A stretch of DNA of 64,000 nt from the NCBI GenBank assembly GCA_964615935.1, contig CAZTTG010000021.1, forward strand, positions 1 through 64,000. Reading direction: 5' to 3'. This stretch comes from CAZTTG01 sp964615935. Its GTDB lineage: Bacteria; Planctomycetota; UBA1135; GCA-002686595. Of the stretch, positions 38,262 through 47,234 are shown piece after piece. The first letter of the stretch is position 1. The number at the start of each line of letters is the position of its first letter. A program made the translations under genes and the position numbers. Under the pieces are notes generated by a model. It was not told the origin of the DNA. It ran no database searches and worked only from the letters and a program-made list of their open reading frames with translations.

Positions 38262-40313
38262 ATGCGGAACCCGCTCCCCGATTCCTGCGCGAAGTTCGTC
38301 CTCCCGCTGCTCGCCGGCCTGCTGCTCTCCACCTGCGCCGCGGTGCCCGCCGAATCGGAGGCCGAGGTCAGCCTCGAGTCGCTCCTGGCGGAGATGATCG
38401 ATCGCGGGCGCCTGGCGCGGCTGCCCGACCCGGCCTACACCTGCCGCCAGGCCAGCAGCTTCGACCCCAAGTCGACCGGACCCGACGAGGAGGGCTGGTA
38501 CGCCAACGGCGACCACTCCCACTACCGGCGCACCGAGATGCGCGGCGATCGAGTGGAGCAGGTCCTGCTCGACGCCGAGGGCCCCGGCGCGGTGGTGCGC
38601 TGGTGGGTCACCTCCGGGGAGTACGTGGGCACCATCCGGATCTACCTGGACGGCGCCGAGGAGCCGGCGGTCGAGGCGCGGGTGGACGAGCTGATCGGCG
38701 GCGAGGCCCTGGTGGGCGCGCCCCTGTCGGCCGAGCGAGCCCGCGGGCGCAACCTCTACCTGCCGATCCCCTACGCCCAGCGCTGCGTGATCACCTTCGA
38801 CCGGCCCGACTACTGGGAGACCAAGGAGAACAAGGACCGGCTCTACTACCAGATCAACTACCGCGCCTACGAGGCGGGTACGCCGGTGCGCTCCTTCTCG
38901 ATGGGGGAGCTCGAGCGGCTGGGACCGCGGCTCTCCGAGGTCTCCTCGACCTTGCTCGCGCCTGCCGATCACCCGCGCGATCTCCTGCTGCCCGCCATCG
39001 GCCTCCCCTCTCCCCACGAGCTCCCGCCGGCGCCGTCGGATGCGATCGGACTGCTGGCGGGAGAGGGGGAGGGCGCCCTCACCCGCATCTCGGTGCGCCT
39101 GGAGGCCGAGGATCTCGCCCGGGCGCTGCGCTCGACCATCCTGGAGCTCTACTTCGACGGAGAGTGGACGGTCTGGTGCCCGGTGGGCGAGTTCTTCGGG
39201 AGCGGTGTGGGCGTCAACCCCTACAGGGGCTGGTACCGGACGGTCGCCGAGGACGGCACCATGACGTGCTACTGGGTCATGCCCTTCCGGGAATCCTACA
39301 CCGTGGCTCTCCGGAACATCGGCGACCAGCCGGTCACCGTGGCCGAGGGTTCCGTCGAGGTCGGCCGCTGGTCCTGGGACGACCGCTCCATGCACTTCCA
39401 CGCGGGCTGGCACCAGGACCGCGAGGTCGAGACCGTGGGCGCGAACGGCGTGGACTGGAACTACGTCGAGCTCTCCGGGCGAGGAGTCTTCGCCGGCGAC
39501 TCGCTGACCCTGAACAACCGGGTCCAGGCATGGTGGGGCGAGGGCGACGAGAAGATCTGGGTCGACGGCGAGGACTTCCCCTCGCACTTCGGCACCGGCA
39601 CCGAGGACTACTACGGCTACGCCTGGTGCACCCCGCACTTCTTCGAGGCGCCCTTCCACGCCCAGCCTCGCGCCGAGGGGCCGCGCAACTACGGCCACGT
39701 GACCAACAGCCGCACCCGGGCCCTGGACGCGATCCCCTTCACCAGCGACCTCCGCTTCGACATGGAGATCTGGCACTGGGCCAAGACCCGGGTGGACTAC
39801 GCCATCACCACCTACTGGTACGGAGCCCCGGGGGCCCGCTCGAACCGCTCGCCCGAGCCCGAGGAGGCGGCCCATCCGGTGACCCTCTACTCCCCCAAGG
39901 CGGGCTTCCAGATCCTCGAGCGCTCGGCCGGGAACGCCGGCCCCCAGGCCATGGCCGGGTACGGGGAGGGCCTGTGGCACGACGACGACCAGCTCTGGTG
40001 GACCGAGGCTCAGCCGGGCGATCGGCTGGACCTGGCCCTGATGGTCGAGGAAATCGGGACCTACCAGCTCTCCGCCACCATGACGCGGGCGGTCGACTAC
40101 GCCATCGTGCAGCTCTGGCTCGACGGCGCAAAGCTCGGCGAGCCCATCGACCTCTACAACGACGGCGTGGTGCCGACCGGACCCATCCAGCTCGGCACCC
40201 ACGAGCTGGAGCCCGGGAGGCACGCCTTCGGCGTCGAGATCCTGGGCGCCAACGAGAAGGCCGTGAAGAAGTACATGGTGGGCCTGGACCGGATCCTGCT
40301 CCAGCCCGAATGA
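38262..40313 (+). CDS. Exported DUF2961/GH172-family glycoside hydrolase
   Basis: 683 aa, ATG 38262 after AGGAGG. A signal peptide with Cys (LLAGLLLSTCAAVPA) could be either Sec type I or lipoprotein. The DUF2961 core is recognisable: SSFDPKSTGPDEEGWYANGD, GPGAVVRWWVTSGEYVGTIRIYLDG, PYAQRCVITF, YYQINYRAY, then the conserved FGTGTEDYYGYAWC and FTSDLRFDMEIWHWAKTRVD. GH172 enzymes act on fructans or arabinofuranosides, with two catalytic glutamates in conserved blocks; Glu in FGTGTEDYY is a likely one. A C-terminal beta-sandwich (~560-683) may bind carbohydrate. Followed with overlapping codons by a ribose-type ABC importer, so the products are probably taken up directly. Confidence 0.85.
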   Translation: MRNPLPDSCAKFVLPLLAGLLLSTCAAVPAESEAEVSLESLLAEMIDRGRLARLPDPAYTCRQASSFDPKSTGPDEEGWYANGDHSHYRRTEMRGDRVEQVLLDAEGPGAVVRWWVTSGEYVGTIRIYLDGAEEPAVEARVDELIGGEALVGAPLSAERARGRNLYLPIPYAQRCVITFDRPDYWETKENKDRLYYQINYRAYEAGTPVRSFSMGELERLGPRLSEVSSTLLAPADHPRDLLLPAIGLPSPHELPPAPSDAIGLLAGEGEGALTRISVRLEAEDLARALRSTILELYFDGEWTVWCPVGEFFGSGVGVNPYRGWYRTVAEDGTMTCYWVMPFRESYTVALRNIGDQPVTVAEGSVEVGRWSWDDRSMHFHAGWHQDREVETVGANGVDWNYVELSGRGVFAGDSLTLNNRVQAWWGEGDEKIWVDGEDFPSHFGTGTEDYYGYAWCTPHFFEAPFHAQPRAEGPRNYGHVTNSRTRALDAIPFTSDLRFDMEIWHWAKTRVDYAITTYWYGAPGARSNRSPEPEEAAHPVTLYSPKAGFQILERSAGNAGPQAMAGYGEGLWHDDDQLWWTEAQPGDRLDLALMVEEIGTYQLSATMTRAVDYAIVQLWLDGAKLGEPIDLYNDGVVPTGPIQLGTHELEPGRHAFGVEILGANEKAVKKYMVGLDRILLQPE

Positions 40314-40363
40314 TGGGCCCGCCAGGCGGAGAGGCGACCGCGACCGATCGGTCCGGGGCGACC

Positions 40364-41890
40364 ATGGACGTCCCCGTGCCGATCGTGGACATGCGCGGGA
40401 TCTCCAAGTCCTTCGGGCCGGTGGAGGTGCTGCACGCGGTCGACTTCGAGGTCCGTCCGGGCGAGGTGCACGTGCTGGCGGGCGAGAACGGGGCCGGCAA
40501 GAGCACGCTGATCAAGATCCTCTCGGGGGTCTACGGCGACTTCAGCGGCGAGCTCCGCGTGAACGGCCGGGAGGAGCGCTTCGCCCACCCCATGGAGGCC
40601 GTGCGGGCCGGCATCGCCACCATCCACCAGGAGCTCTCGCTGGTGGGCTCGATGAGCATCGCCGACAACCTGTTCCTGGGACGCGAGGCCTCCGAGCGCT
40701 TCGGCTGGGTGGACTTCGCCCAACAGGAGGCGGAGGCCACGCGCATCCTCGCCGAGATGGGGCTCGAGCTCTCGCCGCGTCAGACGGTCGGCGAGCTGCC
40801 CATCTCCGGCCAGCAGCTCCTGGAGATCGCCCGCGCCCTGGCTCGCGAGGCCGGCGCGCTGATCCTGGACGAGCCCACCAGCGCCCTGAACGAGAGCGAG
40901 GTCGGCACGCTCTTCGAGCGCATCGGGGAGCTCCGCTGTAAGGGCCGCGGCATCGTGTACATCACCCACAAGATGGAGGAGATCTACCAGCTCGCTGACC
41001 GCATCACCGTGCTGCGGGACGGCCATCTGGTGGGCACGGCCCGGGCCTCCGACCTCCCGCCCGCGGAGCTGGTGCGCTGGATGGTGGGCCGCGAGGTCGC
41101 GGTCGAGGCCGGGGAGCGGCGCGAGCCCTCCCGGCGGCCGGCGCTGGAGGTCGAGGGCCTGCGGGTGGCCCACCCCGAGATCCGGGGGCGCCGGGTGGTC
41201 GACGAGGTCTCCTTCGATCTGCGGCGGGGGGAGGTCCTGGGGCTCGCCGGCCTGCAGGGATCGGGCACCAGCGATGTGCTGCACGCCCTCTTCGGGGCCC
41301 TGGGTCGGCGCGTCCGGGCGCGCGTCCGTCTGGGCGGGGAGCCCTTCGCGATCCGCGATCCGCGCCGGTCGGTCGAACGGGGCCTGGTGCTCTTGACGAG
41401 CGACCGCAAGTCCTCGGGCCTGGCGCCCGAGCTGGGGGTGCTCGAGAGCGCCAGCCTGTCCAGCCTGCCGCGCTTCAGCAACCGCCTGGGGTGGGTGAGG
41501 CGGCGCCAGGAGAGCGAGGCGGTGCGGAGCCTGACCGGCGAGTTCCGCCTGAGCGCTCCCTCGCTGGAGGCACCCGTTCGCACCCTGTCGGGCGGCAACC
41601 AGCAGAAGGTCTGCCTGGCGCGCTGCCTGCTCACCGAGCCACGGGTCCTGCTCCTGGACGAGCCCACCCGCGGGGTCGACGTCGGCGCCAAGGCCGACAT
41701 CTACGGGCTCATGCGCGGGTGGGTCGGCCGGGGGATCTCCATCCTGCTGATCACCTCGGAGATGGACGAGCTCGTGGCGCTCAGCGACCGGATCCTGGTG
41801 ATGCACCGGGGCCGGATCGCGGCCGAGCTGGCGCGCGGGGAGGCCTCCAAGGACCGAATCCTGGCCGCCGCCATGGGAGGAGCCCGATGA
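40364..41890 (+). CDS. Ribose-type sugar ABC transporter, duplicated ATP-binding subunit (RbsA-like)
   Basis: 508 aa from ATG 40364; an earlier ATGATG at 40310-40315 overlaps the GH172 stop and is also possible. The N-terminal cassette has Walker A GENGAGKSTLIKILSG, signature region LPISGQQLLEIARALA, Walker B ALILDEPTSALNESE. The C-terminal cassette has a degenerate Walker A (GLAGLQGSGTSDVLHALFG, as usual for RbsA), signature LSGGNQQKVCLARCL and Walker B VLLLDEPTRGVDVGAK. Two-domain ATPases like this serve ribose, xylose or arabinose importers. It overlaps the permease start (ATGA). Confidence 0.95.
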   Translation: MDVPVPIVDMRGISKSFGPVEVLHAVDFEVRPGEVHVLAGENGAGKSTLIKILSGVYGDFSGELRVNGREERFAHPMEAVRAGIATIHQELSLVGSMSIADNLFLGREASERFGWVDFAQQEAEATRILAEMGLELSPRQTVGELPISGQQLLEIARALAREAGALILDEPTSALNESEVGTLFERIGELRCKGRGIVYITHKMEEIYQLADRITVLRDGHLVGTARASDLPPAELVRWMVGREVAVEAGERREPSRRPALEVEGLRVAHPEIRGRRVVDEVSFDLRRGEVLGLAGLQGSGTSDVLHALFGALGRRVRARVRLGGEPFAIRDPRRSVERGLVLLTSDRKSSGLAPELGVLESASLSSLPRFSNRLGWVRRRQESEAVRSLTGEFRLSAPSLEAPVRTLSGGNQQKVCLARCLLTEPRVLLLDEPTRGVDVGAKADIYGLMRGWVGRGISILLITSEMDELVALSDRILVMHRGRIAAELARGEASKDRILAAAMGGAR

Positions 41891-42882
41891 ACGAGACCTG
41901 GACCGCGCGCCTGCGGCAGTGGTGGACCACGCCGGTGGCGCGGGCCCTGCTGGCCCTGCTCCTGATGATCGCCATCGGCTGCGTCTTCAGCGCCGACGGG
42001 GCCTTCTACAAGTGGAGCGTGCACCGCGACATGCTGCGGCAGGTGTCGGTCTTCGGCATCCTGGCCTGCGGCATGACGGTGGTGATCATCACCGCCGGCA
42101 TCGACCTCTCGGTGAGCAGCCTGCTGGCGCTGGCGGCGGTCTTCTTCGCCCGCTTCACCCTGCCCATGGGCTGGCCGGCCTACCTGGCCATCCCCGCGGT
42201 GCTCGTCATCGGCACGCTCCTGGGGTCGCTCTCCGGGACGCTCGTGGCGCGCATGCGCATCCAGCCCTTCATCGTCACCCTGGCGATGATGGTCTTCGCC
42301 CGCGGGCTGGCCAAGGTGGTCTCGGAGGGCCGCAAGATCACCAACTACGTGACCGAGGCCGACGGCAGCTCCCACCTGGTCGAGCACCCCCCCATCTTCG
42401 GGCTCATCGACGGCAAGATCCTGGGCGGCAACCTGTCGATCGTCACCATCGTCTTCCTGGCCTGCGTGCTCATCACCTGGGTCGTCCTCTCGCGGCTGCG
42501 CCTGGGGCGCTACATCTACGCCGTGGGGGGCAACCAGGAGGCCGCCCGGCTCTCGGGCGTGCCGGTGCGCCGGACCCTGATCTGCGCCTACGCCCTCTCG
42601 GGGCTCTTCTCGGCGGTGGCGGGCATCTGCCAGGCCGCCCAGGAGACCCACGGGGACCCCGAGACCGGGATGGCCTACGAGCTCGACGCCATCGCCATGG
42701 TGGTGATCGGGGGCACCAGCCTGGCGGGCGGCAAGGGCAGCGTGGTCCTGACCCTGATCGGGGTCTTGACCATCGGCTACCTGCAGAAGACCCTCTCCCT
42801 CAACGCCGCGCCCGAGGCCACCCGCCTCATGCTGACGGGCGCCATCATCGTCTGCGCGGTCCTGTTTCAGCGCGGCAAGTAG
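41887..42882 (+). CDS. Ribose-type sugar ABC transporter permease (RbsC-like)
   Basis: 331 aa with about 9-10 hydrophobic helices. Family motifs: MTVVIITAGIDLSVSSLLAL, RIQPFIVTLAMMVFARGLA, RYIYAVGGNQEAARLSGVPV (cytoplasmic loop contacting the ATPase), and AIAMVVIGGTSLAGGKGSVV near the C-terminus. It pairs with the preceding duplicated ATPase; only one permease gene is present, so it likely works as a homodimer. Starts within the ATPase stop codon (ATGA). Confidence 0.95.
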   Translation: MNETWTARLRQWWTTPVARALLALLLMIAIGCVFSADGAFYKWSVHRDMLRQVSVFGILACGMTVVIITAGIDLSVSSLLALAAVFFARFTLPMGWPAYLAIPAVLVIGTLLGSLSGTLVARMRIQPFIVTLAMMVFARGLAKVVSEGRKITNYVTEADGSSHLVEHPPIFGLIDGKILGGNLSIVTIVFLACVLITWVVLSRLRLGRYIYAVGGNQEAARLSGVPVRRTLICAYALSGLFSAVAGICQAAQETHGDPETGMAYELDAIAMVVIGGTSLAGGKGSVVLTLIGVLTIGYLQKTLSLNAAPEATRLMLTGAIIVCAVLFQRGK

Positions 42883-42896
42883 AAGGAAACGCCAAC

Positions 42897-43853
42897 ATGC
42901 AGCTCCGCAAGCTCGCTCTCCTCTCCGGCCTCCTCCTCATCGGTGCAAGCTGCGGCTCCGGGCCGCGCCAGGAGCGCGCCGGCACTCCCGACGACCCCTG
43001 GCTCATCGGCATGAGCCAGTGCAACCTGGGCGAGCCCTGGCGCGTCCAGATGGACGCCGACATCAGGGCCGCGGCCGACGCCCACCCCGAGCTGAAGGTG
43101 ATCTTCAAGAACGCCGCCAACGACTCGCTGACCCAGCGCTCCCAGGTCGAGGAGTACATCGAGCAGGGCGTCGACGTGCTCATCATCAGCCCCAAGGAGG
43201 CCGCGCCGCTCACCAAGCCGGTGGCCGAGGCCTACCGCAAGGGGATCCCGGTGATCGTCCTCGACCGGGCGGTGCAGGGCGAGGAGTACACCTGCTTCAT
43301 CGGGGCCGACAACGTGAAGATCGGCCGCGAAGCGGGGAAGTGGATCCGTCAGCACCTCGGCGGGGAGGGCAAGATCGTCGAGCTCAAGGGGCTCATGACC
43401 TCGATCCCCGGACACGACCGTCACGACGGATTCATGGAGGGCCTCGACCCGGAGAACCACCCCGGCCTGGAGATCGTCTTCACCGGCGAGATGAAGTGGA
43501 TCGAGAAGGACGCCCGCGAGGAGATGGAATCCGCCCTGGCCACCTGCCCCGAGATCGACCTGGTCTACGCCCACAACGACCCCGGCGCCCACGGCGCCTG
43601 GAAGGCGGCCCAGGCTGCCGGCCGGGAGGGGGACATCGTGTTCGTGGGCATCGACGGCCTGCCCCACGAGGGACTGCAGTACGTCCAGCAGGGCATCCTC
43701 GGCGCGACCCTCCTCTATCCCACGGGCGGCGACCGCGCCATCGAGGTGGCCCTGGCCCTCCTGCGCGGCGAGGAGGCCCCCAAGAAGATCGTCCTGGGCA
43801 CCCGGCTCTACACCGGGGAGAACATCGAGCAGGGCGGCGAAGCGATCGAGTAG
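42897..43853 (+). CDS. Sugar ABC transporter substrate-binding lipoprotein (RbsB-like)
   Basis: 318 aa. Lipoprotein signal peptide with lipobox IGASC (MQLRKLALLSGLLLIGASC). The periplasmic-binding-protein type-1 fold is clear: WLIGMSQCNLGEPWRVQMDA, VDVLIISPKEAAPLTKPV, IPVIVLDRAVQGEEYTCFIG, KIVELKGLMTSIPGHDRHDG, DLVYAHNDPGAHGAW, IVFVGIDGLPHEG. It would deliver a mono- or short saccharide, perhaps the GH172 product. RBS AGAAGGA at the end of the permease gene; the cluster ends here, 9 nt before the converging TolC-like gene. Confidence 0.95.
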   Translation: MQLRKLALLSGLLLIGASCGSGPRQERAGTPDDPWLIGMSQCNLGEPWRVQMDADIRAAADAHPELKVIFKNAANDSLTQRSQVEEYIEQGVDVLIISPKEAAPLTKPVAEAYRKGIPVIVLDRAVQGEEYTCFIGADNVKIGREAGKWIRQHLGGEGKIVELKGLMTSIPGHDRHDGFMEGLDPENHPGLEIVFTGEMKWIEKDAREEMESALATCPEIDLVYAHNDPGAHGAWKAAQAAGREGDIVFVGIDGLPHEGLQYVQQGILGATLLYPTGGDRAIEVALALLRGEEAPKKIVLGTRLYTGENIEQGGEAIE

Positions 43854-43862
43854 GGGGCCCGC

Positions 43863-45425
43863 TCAGGGCCGCTCCTGCGGCTCCTCCGCGGATCGGCTCC
43901 CCAGCATCTCGAAGAAGCGGCCGGTGGCCGAGCACAGCTCGGCCACGTTCTCGCCGATCCAGTTGGTCAGCTCGGCCAGCTGGTCCTCCTGCTGGAAGAG
44001 CGTCTCCCGGCGATCGAGCAGGTCGTCCACGTTCAGCGTGCCGGCCAGGTACTCCTGCACGCCGTTGCGGTAGTCCTCCTCGTAGCGGCCGAGGTTGGCG
44101 ATCAGCTCGTCCCGGCTGGCGGTGAGCGTCTCGATCCGGATGAGCGAGTCCAGCGCGCTCACGTGGATCCGCCGGTGGCGGGCCACGATGGCCTGGTCGA
44201 AGCGCCTCATGTTGGCCTGGGCCTGCCGCTCCAGGCTGGCGGTCACGCGGCGGTCCACCGCGCCGATCTCGAGCCCCGCGAAGATGGCCCAGGAGTCGTC
44301 GTCCGCGGCCGTGCCCTCGCCCCGGATGTCGGCCTGCCCCCCGGCCCGCAGGGCGATGTCCCACCGGCCGCGTCGGGCCAGGTCGAACTGGATCTTGGCG
44401 TTGGCGCTGGCGTTGCGCAGGGTGGCGATCTCGGGATCGGTCTGGATCGCCACCTCCAGGATCTCGGCGCGAACCTCGCCCAGGAAGGGGTTGAAGGGCT
44501 CCTCGTCGATCTCGATCTCGTCCTCGAGGGAGAGGCCCGAGGCGGCCTTCAGGCCGGCCACTTCGATCTCGTAGCGCCCCCGCATGTTGCGGACCGTCGA
44601 GGCGGCCTGCGCGAGCTCGGCGCGGGCGCGGCTCTCGTCCCCGGCGGTGTCCCGATCCTCCACCCGGCCCATCTCCTCGAGCAGCGTCTCCAGGTCCGAC
44701 TGCCAGCGCTCGGCGGCGCCGAGGCGCTTCTGCAGCTCGATGACCTCGTAGAACTGCTCCAGCGCGTTCTGGATCAGGGAGCGCACCTTCTTGATGTACT
44801 CGAGCTGGGCGTCGTCCAGCTCGTTGCGGCGGAAGAGGGCCTCGCTGGTCCGCTCCAGCCGCTCGCGCGAGCCGGCCAGCGGGTAGTACATCTCCGCGAA
44901 GGCGTAGGGCCGGTAACCGCCGTCGCCGTTCTCGATCGAGCCGGCCAGGCCGCTGCCGAAGTCGATGCGGGTGGTATCGAAGAAGCGCTTCTCCAGGGAC
45001 AGCTCGGCCGAGTGGTCGCTCTGCTCGTCGTGGATCCAGCGGCCCGCGTCGCGGCTCCCGGAGCGCTCGAACTCGCTCATCAGCCTCAGGCTGGGGGTGA
45101 GGGAGTCCCGGGACACGTAGAAGAAGTCGTAGCGGGCCTCCTCGGCCTTGAAGCGCTGATAGCTCGACTTGATCTCGGGGTGCAGGTCGAAGGTGAGCGG
45201 CACCAGCGCCCGGGCCGAGATCCGGTGCGTGTCGGGCTCGGGCGCCGGCGGCGGGCCCGCGGCCTCGGGATCGGCCTCGGGCTCCGCGGCCCCCTCGGCC
45301 GGGATCGGCAGCGTCGATCGCCACTCCACGTCGCTCGAAGGCATGCTCGACCTGCAGCTCGAGGCCGCGCAACACAGCGACGCGATCGCGATCCGGGCGA
45401 GCCGTCGGCCTGACCGTCCCCTCAT
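43863..45425 (-). CDS. TolC-family outer-membrane efflux protein
   Basis: 520 aa. An N-terminal signal with Cys pairs (ASLCCAASSC) suggests a lipoprotein. After a Pro/Glu-rich spacer, residues ~70-510 are two alpha-helical repeats with beta-strand pairs in between, typical of TolC: FDTTRIDFGSGLAGSIEN, RPYAFAEMYYPL, SLEKRFF and long helices (SLIQNALEQFYEVIELQKRL; RRFDQAIVARHRRIHVSALD; ELIANLGRYEEDYRNGVQEY). It starts one nt after the stop of the CaCA antiporter gene. No membrane-fusion protein or inner-membrane pump is adjacent, so its partner is unknown. Confidence 0.8.
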   Translation of the reverse strand: MRGRSGRRLARIAIASLCCAASSCRSSMPSSDVEWRSTLPIPAEGAAEPEADPEAAGPPPAPEPDTHRISARALVPLTFDLHPEIKSSYQRFKAEEARYDFFYVSRDSLTPSLRLMSEFERSGSRDAGRWIHDEQSDHSAELSLEKRFFDTTRIDFGSGLAGSIENGDGGYRPYAFAEMYYPLAGSRERLERTSEALFRRNELDDAQLEYIKKVRSLIQNALEQFYEVIELQKRLGAAERWQSDLETLLEEMGRVEDRDTAGDESRARAELAQAASTVRNMRGRYEIEVAGLKAASGLSLEDEIEIDEEPFNPFLGEVRAEILEVAIQTDPEIATLRNASANAKIQFDLARRGRWDIALRAGGQADIRGEGTAADDDSWAIFAGLEIGAVDRRVTASLERQAQANMRRFDQAIVARHRRIHVSALDSLIRIETLTASRDELIANLGRYEEDYRNGVQEYLAGTLNVDDLLDRRETLFQQEDQLAELTNWIGENVAELCSATGRFFEMLGSRSAEEPQERP

Positions 45426-45426
45426 C

Positions 45427-46395
45427 TCACCACCCTCCGTTCACCAGCAACCAGACGTACACCGCGTAGGCCAGGAGAAGCGCGGCTCCCTTGAGGCGCC
45501 CGGCCTTGGCCCCCGCGAGCAGCGGGAGCAGCAGGGCGGCCAGGCTGAATCCAACGACCACCGGCAGGTCGCGGTGCAGGGCGGCGGTGATCGAGGGGTG
45601 CACCCCCCCGGGCTGCGCTCCGTCGACGAAGGGCCGGATCACCGTGACCAGGCCCAGGGCCATGAGCAGGTTGAAGACGTTGCTGCCCACCACGTTGCCC
45701 AGGCTGATCTCGGCCACGCCGCGGAAGGCGGCCGCCAGGCCGGCGGCCAGCTCGGGGAGCGAGGTGCCCACCGCCAGCAGCGTCAGGCCGACCACGTGCC
45801 GGGGCAGGCCGAAGTAATCGCCCGCGTTCCGGCCCCCCTCCACCACCAGGTAGGCGCCCACGGCTAGGCCGATGACGCCGAAGAGCAGCTCGCGGCCGGG
45901 CGCCTTCGACCCCAGCGCCATCGACCGCCCGCCCTCGTACTTCCGCGCGGTGAGGAAGACGTGGACGTTGTGCAGGGCGAAGAGGCCCAGGAGGATCCAC
46001 CCGTCGGTCCGCGTCAACGCCTCGTCGAGGCACAGGATCCACAGGGCCCCCACCGAGACCAGCAGCCACAGGATCTCGCGCGGGCGCATGGTCCGCTCGA
46101 GCACCCGCGGCAGGACGAGCGCGCAGGCCCCCAGGACCAGCCCGATGTTGGCCACGTTGGAGCCGAGCACGTTGCCCATGCTCAGCTCCTCGCTGTCCTG
46201 GAGGGCGGCCAGGCCCGAGACCACCACCTCCGGCGCCGAGGTGCCCCAGGCGACCACGGTCAGCCCGATCACCAGGACGCTGACGCCCAGCTTGCGGGCG
46301 ATCTCGGCGCCGGCCTGGACGAGCCAGTCGCCGCCCTTGATCAGGAGCGCGAAGCCCCCCACCACCTCGGCCAGGATCAGGATCAGGTCATCCAC
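45427..46395 (-). CDS. CaCA-superfamily cation (calcium/sodium) antiporter, YrbG type
   Basis: 322 aa from GTG 46395, preceded by a TAGGAT hexamer only 6 nt away. Ten to eleven hydrophobic helices carry the two inverted alpha-repeats: GTSAPEVVVSGLAALQD with MGNVLGSNVANIGLVLGA, and GTSLPELAAGLAAAFRG with LGNVVGSNVFNLLMALG. The Glu in each GTSxPE and the Asn in each GSN are the ion ligands. It exchanges cations (Ca2+ for Na+ or H+) across the inner membrane. Coupling to a TolC-like gene with a 1-nt gap is unexpected. Confidence 0.93.
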   Translation of the reverse strand: MDDLILILAEVVGGFALLIKGGDWLVQAGAEIARKLGVSVLVIGLTVVAWGTSAPEVVVSGLAALQDSEELSMGNVLGSNVANIGLVLGACALVLPRVLERTMRPREILWLLVSVGALWILCLDEALTRTDGWILLGLFALHNVHVFLTARKYEGGRSMALGSKAPGRELLFGVIGLAVGAYLVVEGGRNAGDYFGLPRHVVGLTLLAVGTSLPELAAGLAAAFRGVAEISLGNVVGSNVFNLLMALGLVTVIRPFVDGAQPGGVHPSITAALHRDLPVVVGFSLAALLLPLLAGAKAGRLKGAALLLAYAVYVWLLVNGGW

Positions 46396-46401
46396 GCGGG
46401 G

Positions 46402-46407
46402 ATCCTA
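46402..46407 (-). promoter_or_regulatory. -10-like TAGGAT, 6 nt before the antiporter GTG (leaderless)
   Basis: On the minus strand TAGGAT-N6-GTG. Expected transcription start coincides with the start codon; no ribosome binding site. Confidence 0.55.
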
Positions 46408-46463
46408 GCGCGGATGTCGCGGCGGGAAGGAAGCCGAGCGGAGAAGATGGCGCCGGCTTGGGC

Positions 46464-46469
46464 TAGAAT
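46464..46469 (+). promoter_or_regulatory. -10-like TAGAAT, 6 nt before the amidotransferase-like gene start (leaderless)
   Basis: TAGAAT-N6-ATG, the mirror of the minus-strand element 60 bp away. Both divergent genes therefore seem to be made from leaderless transcripts. Confidence 0.6.
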
Positions 46470-46475
46470 GCCGGC

Positions 46476-47234
46476 ATGCCGGAGGCCGGGCATCCGCTGA
46501 TCGCCATCAACGGGCTCCTGGAGCCCGGCGAGCGACCCTCGCTGAGGCTCGGAAACCGCTACGCCGAAGCCGTGCTCCGGGCGGGAGGCCTGCCGGTCGC
46601 CCTGCCGCCGGTGGGCGGCCCCGCGGACCTGGCGCGCCTGCTCGAGGCGGTCGGCGGCCTGCTGCTCGGCGGCGGCGACGACTTCACCACCGAGCCCCTG
46701 GGGCTGGGCCCGACCCACCTGCAGGCCAGCCCCGTGCCGCCCGAGAAGCAGGCCTGGGACCTCGCCCTGGCCCGCCTGGCCCTGGATCGGGGCGTGCCGG
46801 TGCTGGGCATCTGCTACGGCATGCAGCTCCTGGCCCTGGCCGAGGGCGCGCGCTTCCTCCAGCACCTGCCCGAGGACCGGCCGGGCGCCCGGGATCACAC
46901 CGGGGGGGGCCTGCACCCGGTCCTCCTCCAGGCCGGCTCGAAACTGGCCCGGATCCTCGGGGTAGAGCGCCTGGACGTGATCTCCCGCCATCACCAGGCG
47001 GTCTGCGGGGTGGTCGAGCCCTGGCGGGTCGTCGCGGTGGACGACGGGAGGGACGGGGGAATCGTCGAGGCCGTCGAGCGCGAGGGACACCCCTTCGCCC
47101 TGGGCGTCCAGTGGCACCCCGAGCTCTCGCCGGAGGGCTCCCACGACGACCGGCTGTTTCGTTCACTCGTCAGCTCGGCCGGCCTGCGCGCCGCGCGCCG
47201 CGCCGAGCACACCCCGAGCCCGGGACCGGCATGA
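46476..47234 (+). CDS. Class-I glutamine amidotransferase-like hydrolase (peptidase C26, PuuD-like)
   Basis: 252 aa. Catalytic Cys113 is in VLGICYGMQLLALAEG; the His-Glu pair is in GVQWHPELSPEGS. GLLLGGGDDF and a distal HHQAV match gamma-glutamyl-GABA hydrolase-like proteins, which cut gamma-glutamyl amide bonds. Substrate unknown; PuuD-like proteins are annotated from polyamine catabolism, but paralogues have diverse roles. The last codons overlap the next gene (ATGA). Confidence 0.9.
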   Translation: MPEAGHPLIAINGLLEPGERPSLRLGNRYAEAVLRAGGLPVALPPVGGPADLARLLEAVGGLLLGGGDDFTTEPLGLGPTHLQASPVPPEKQAWDLALARLALDRGVPVLGICYGMQLLALAEGARFLQHLPEDRPGARDHTGGGLHPVLLQAGSKLARILGVERLDVISRHHQAVCGVVEPWRVVAVDDGRDGGIVEAVEREGHPFALGVQWHPELSPEGSHDDRLFRSLVSSAGLRAARRAEHTPSPGPA

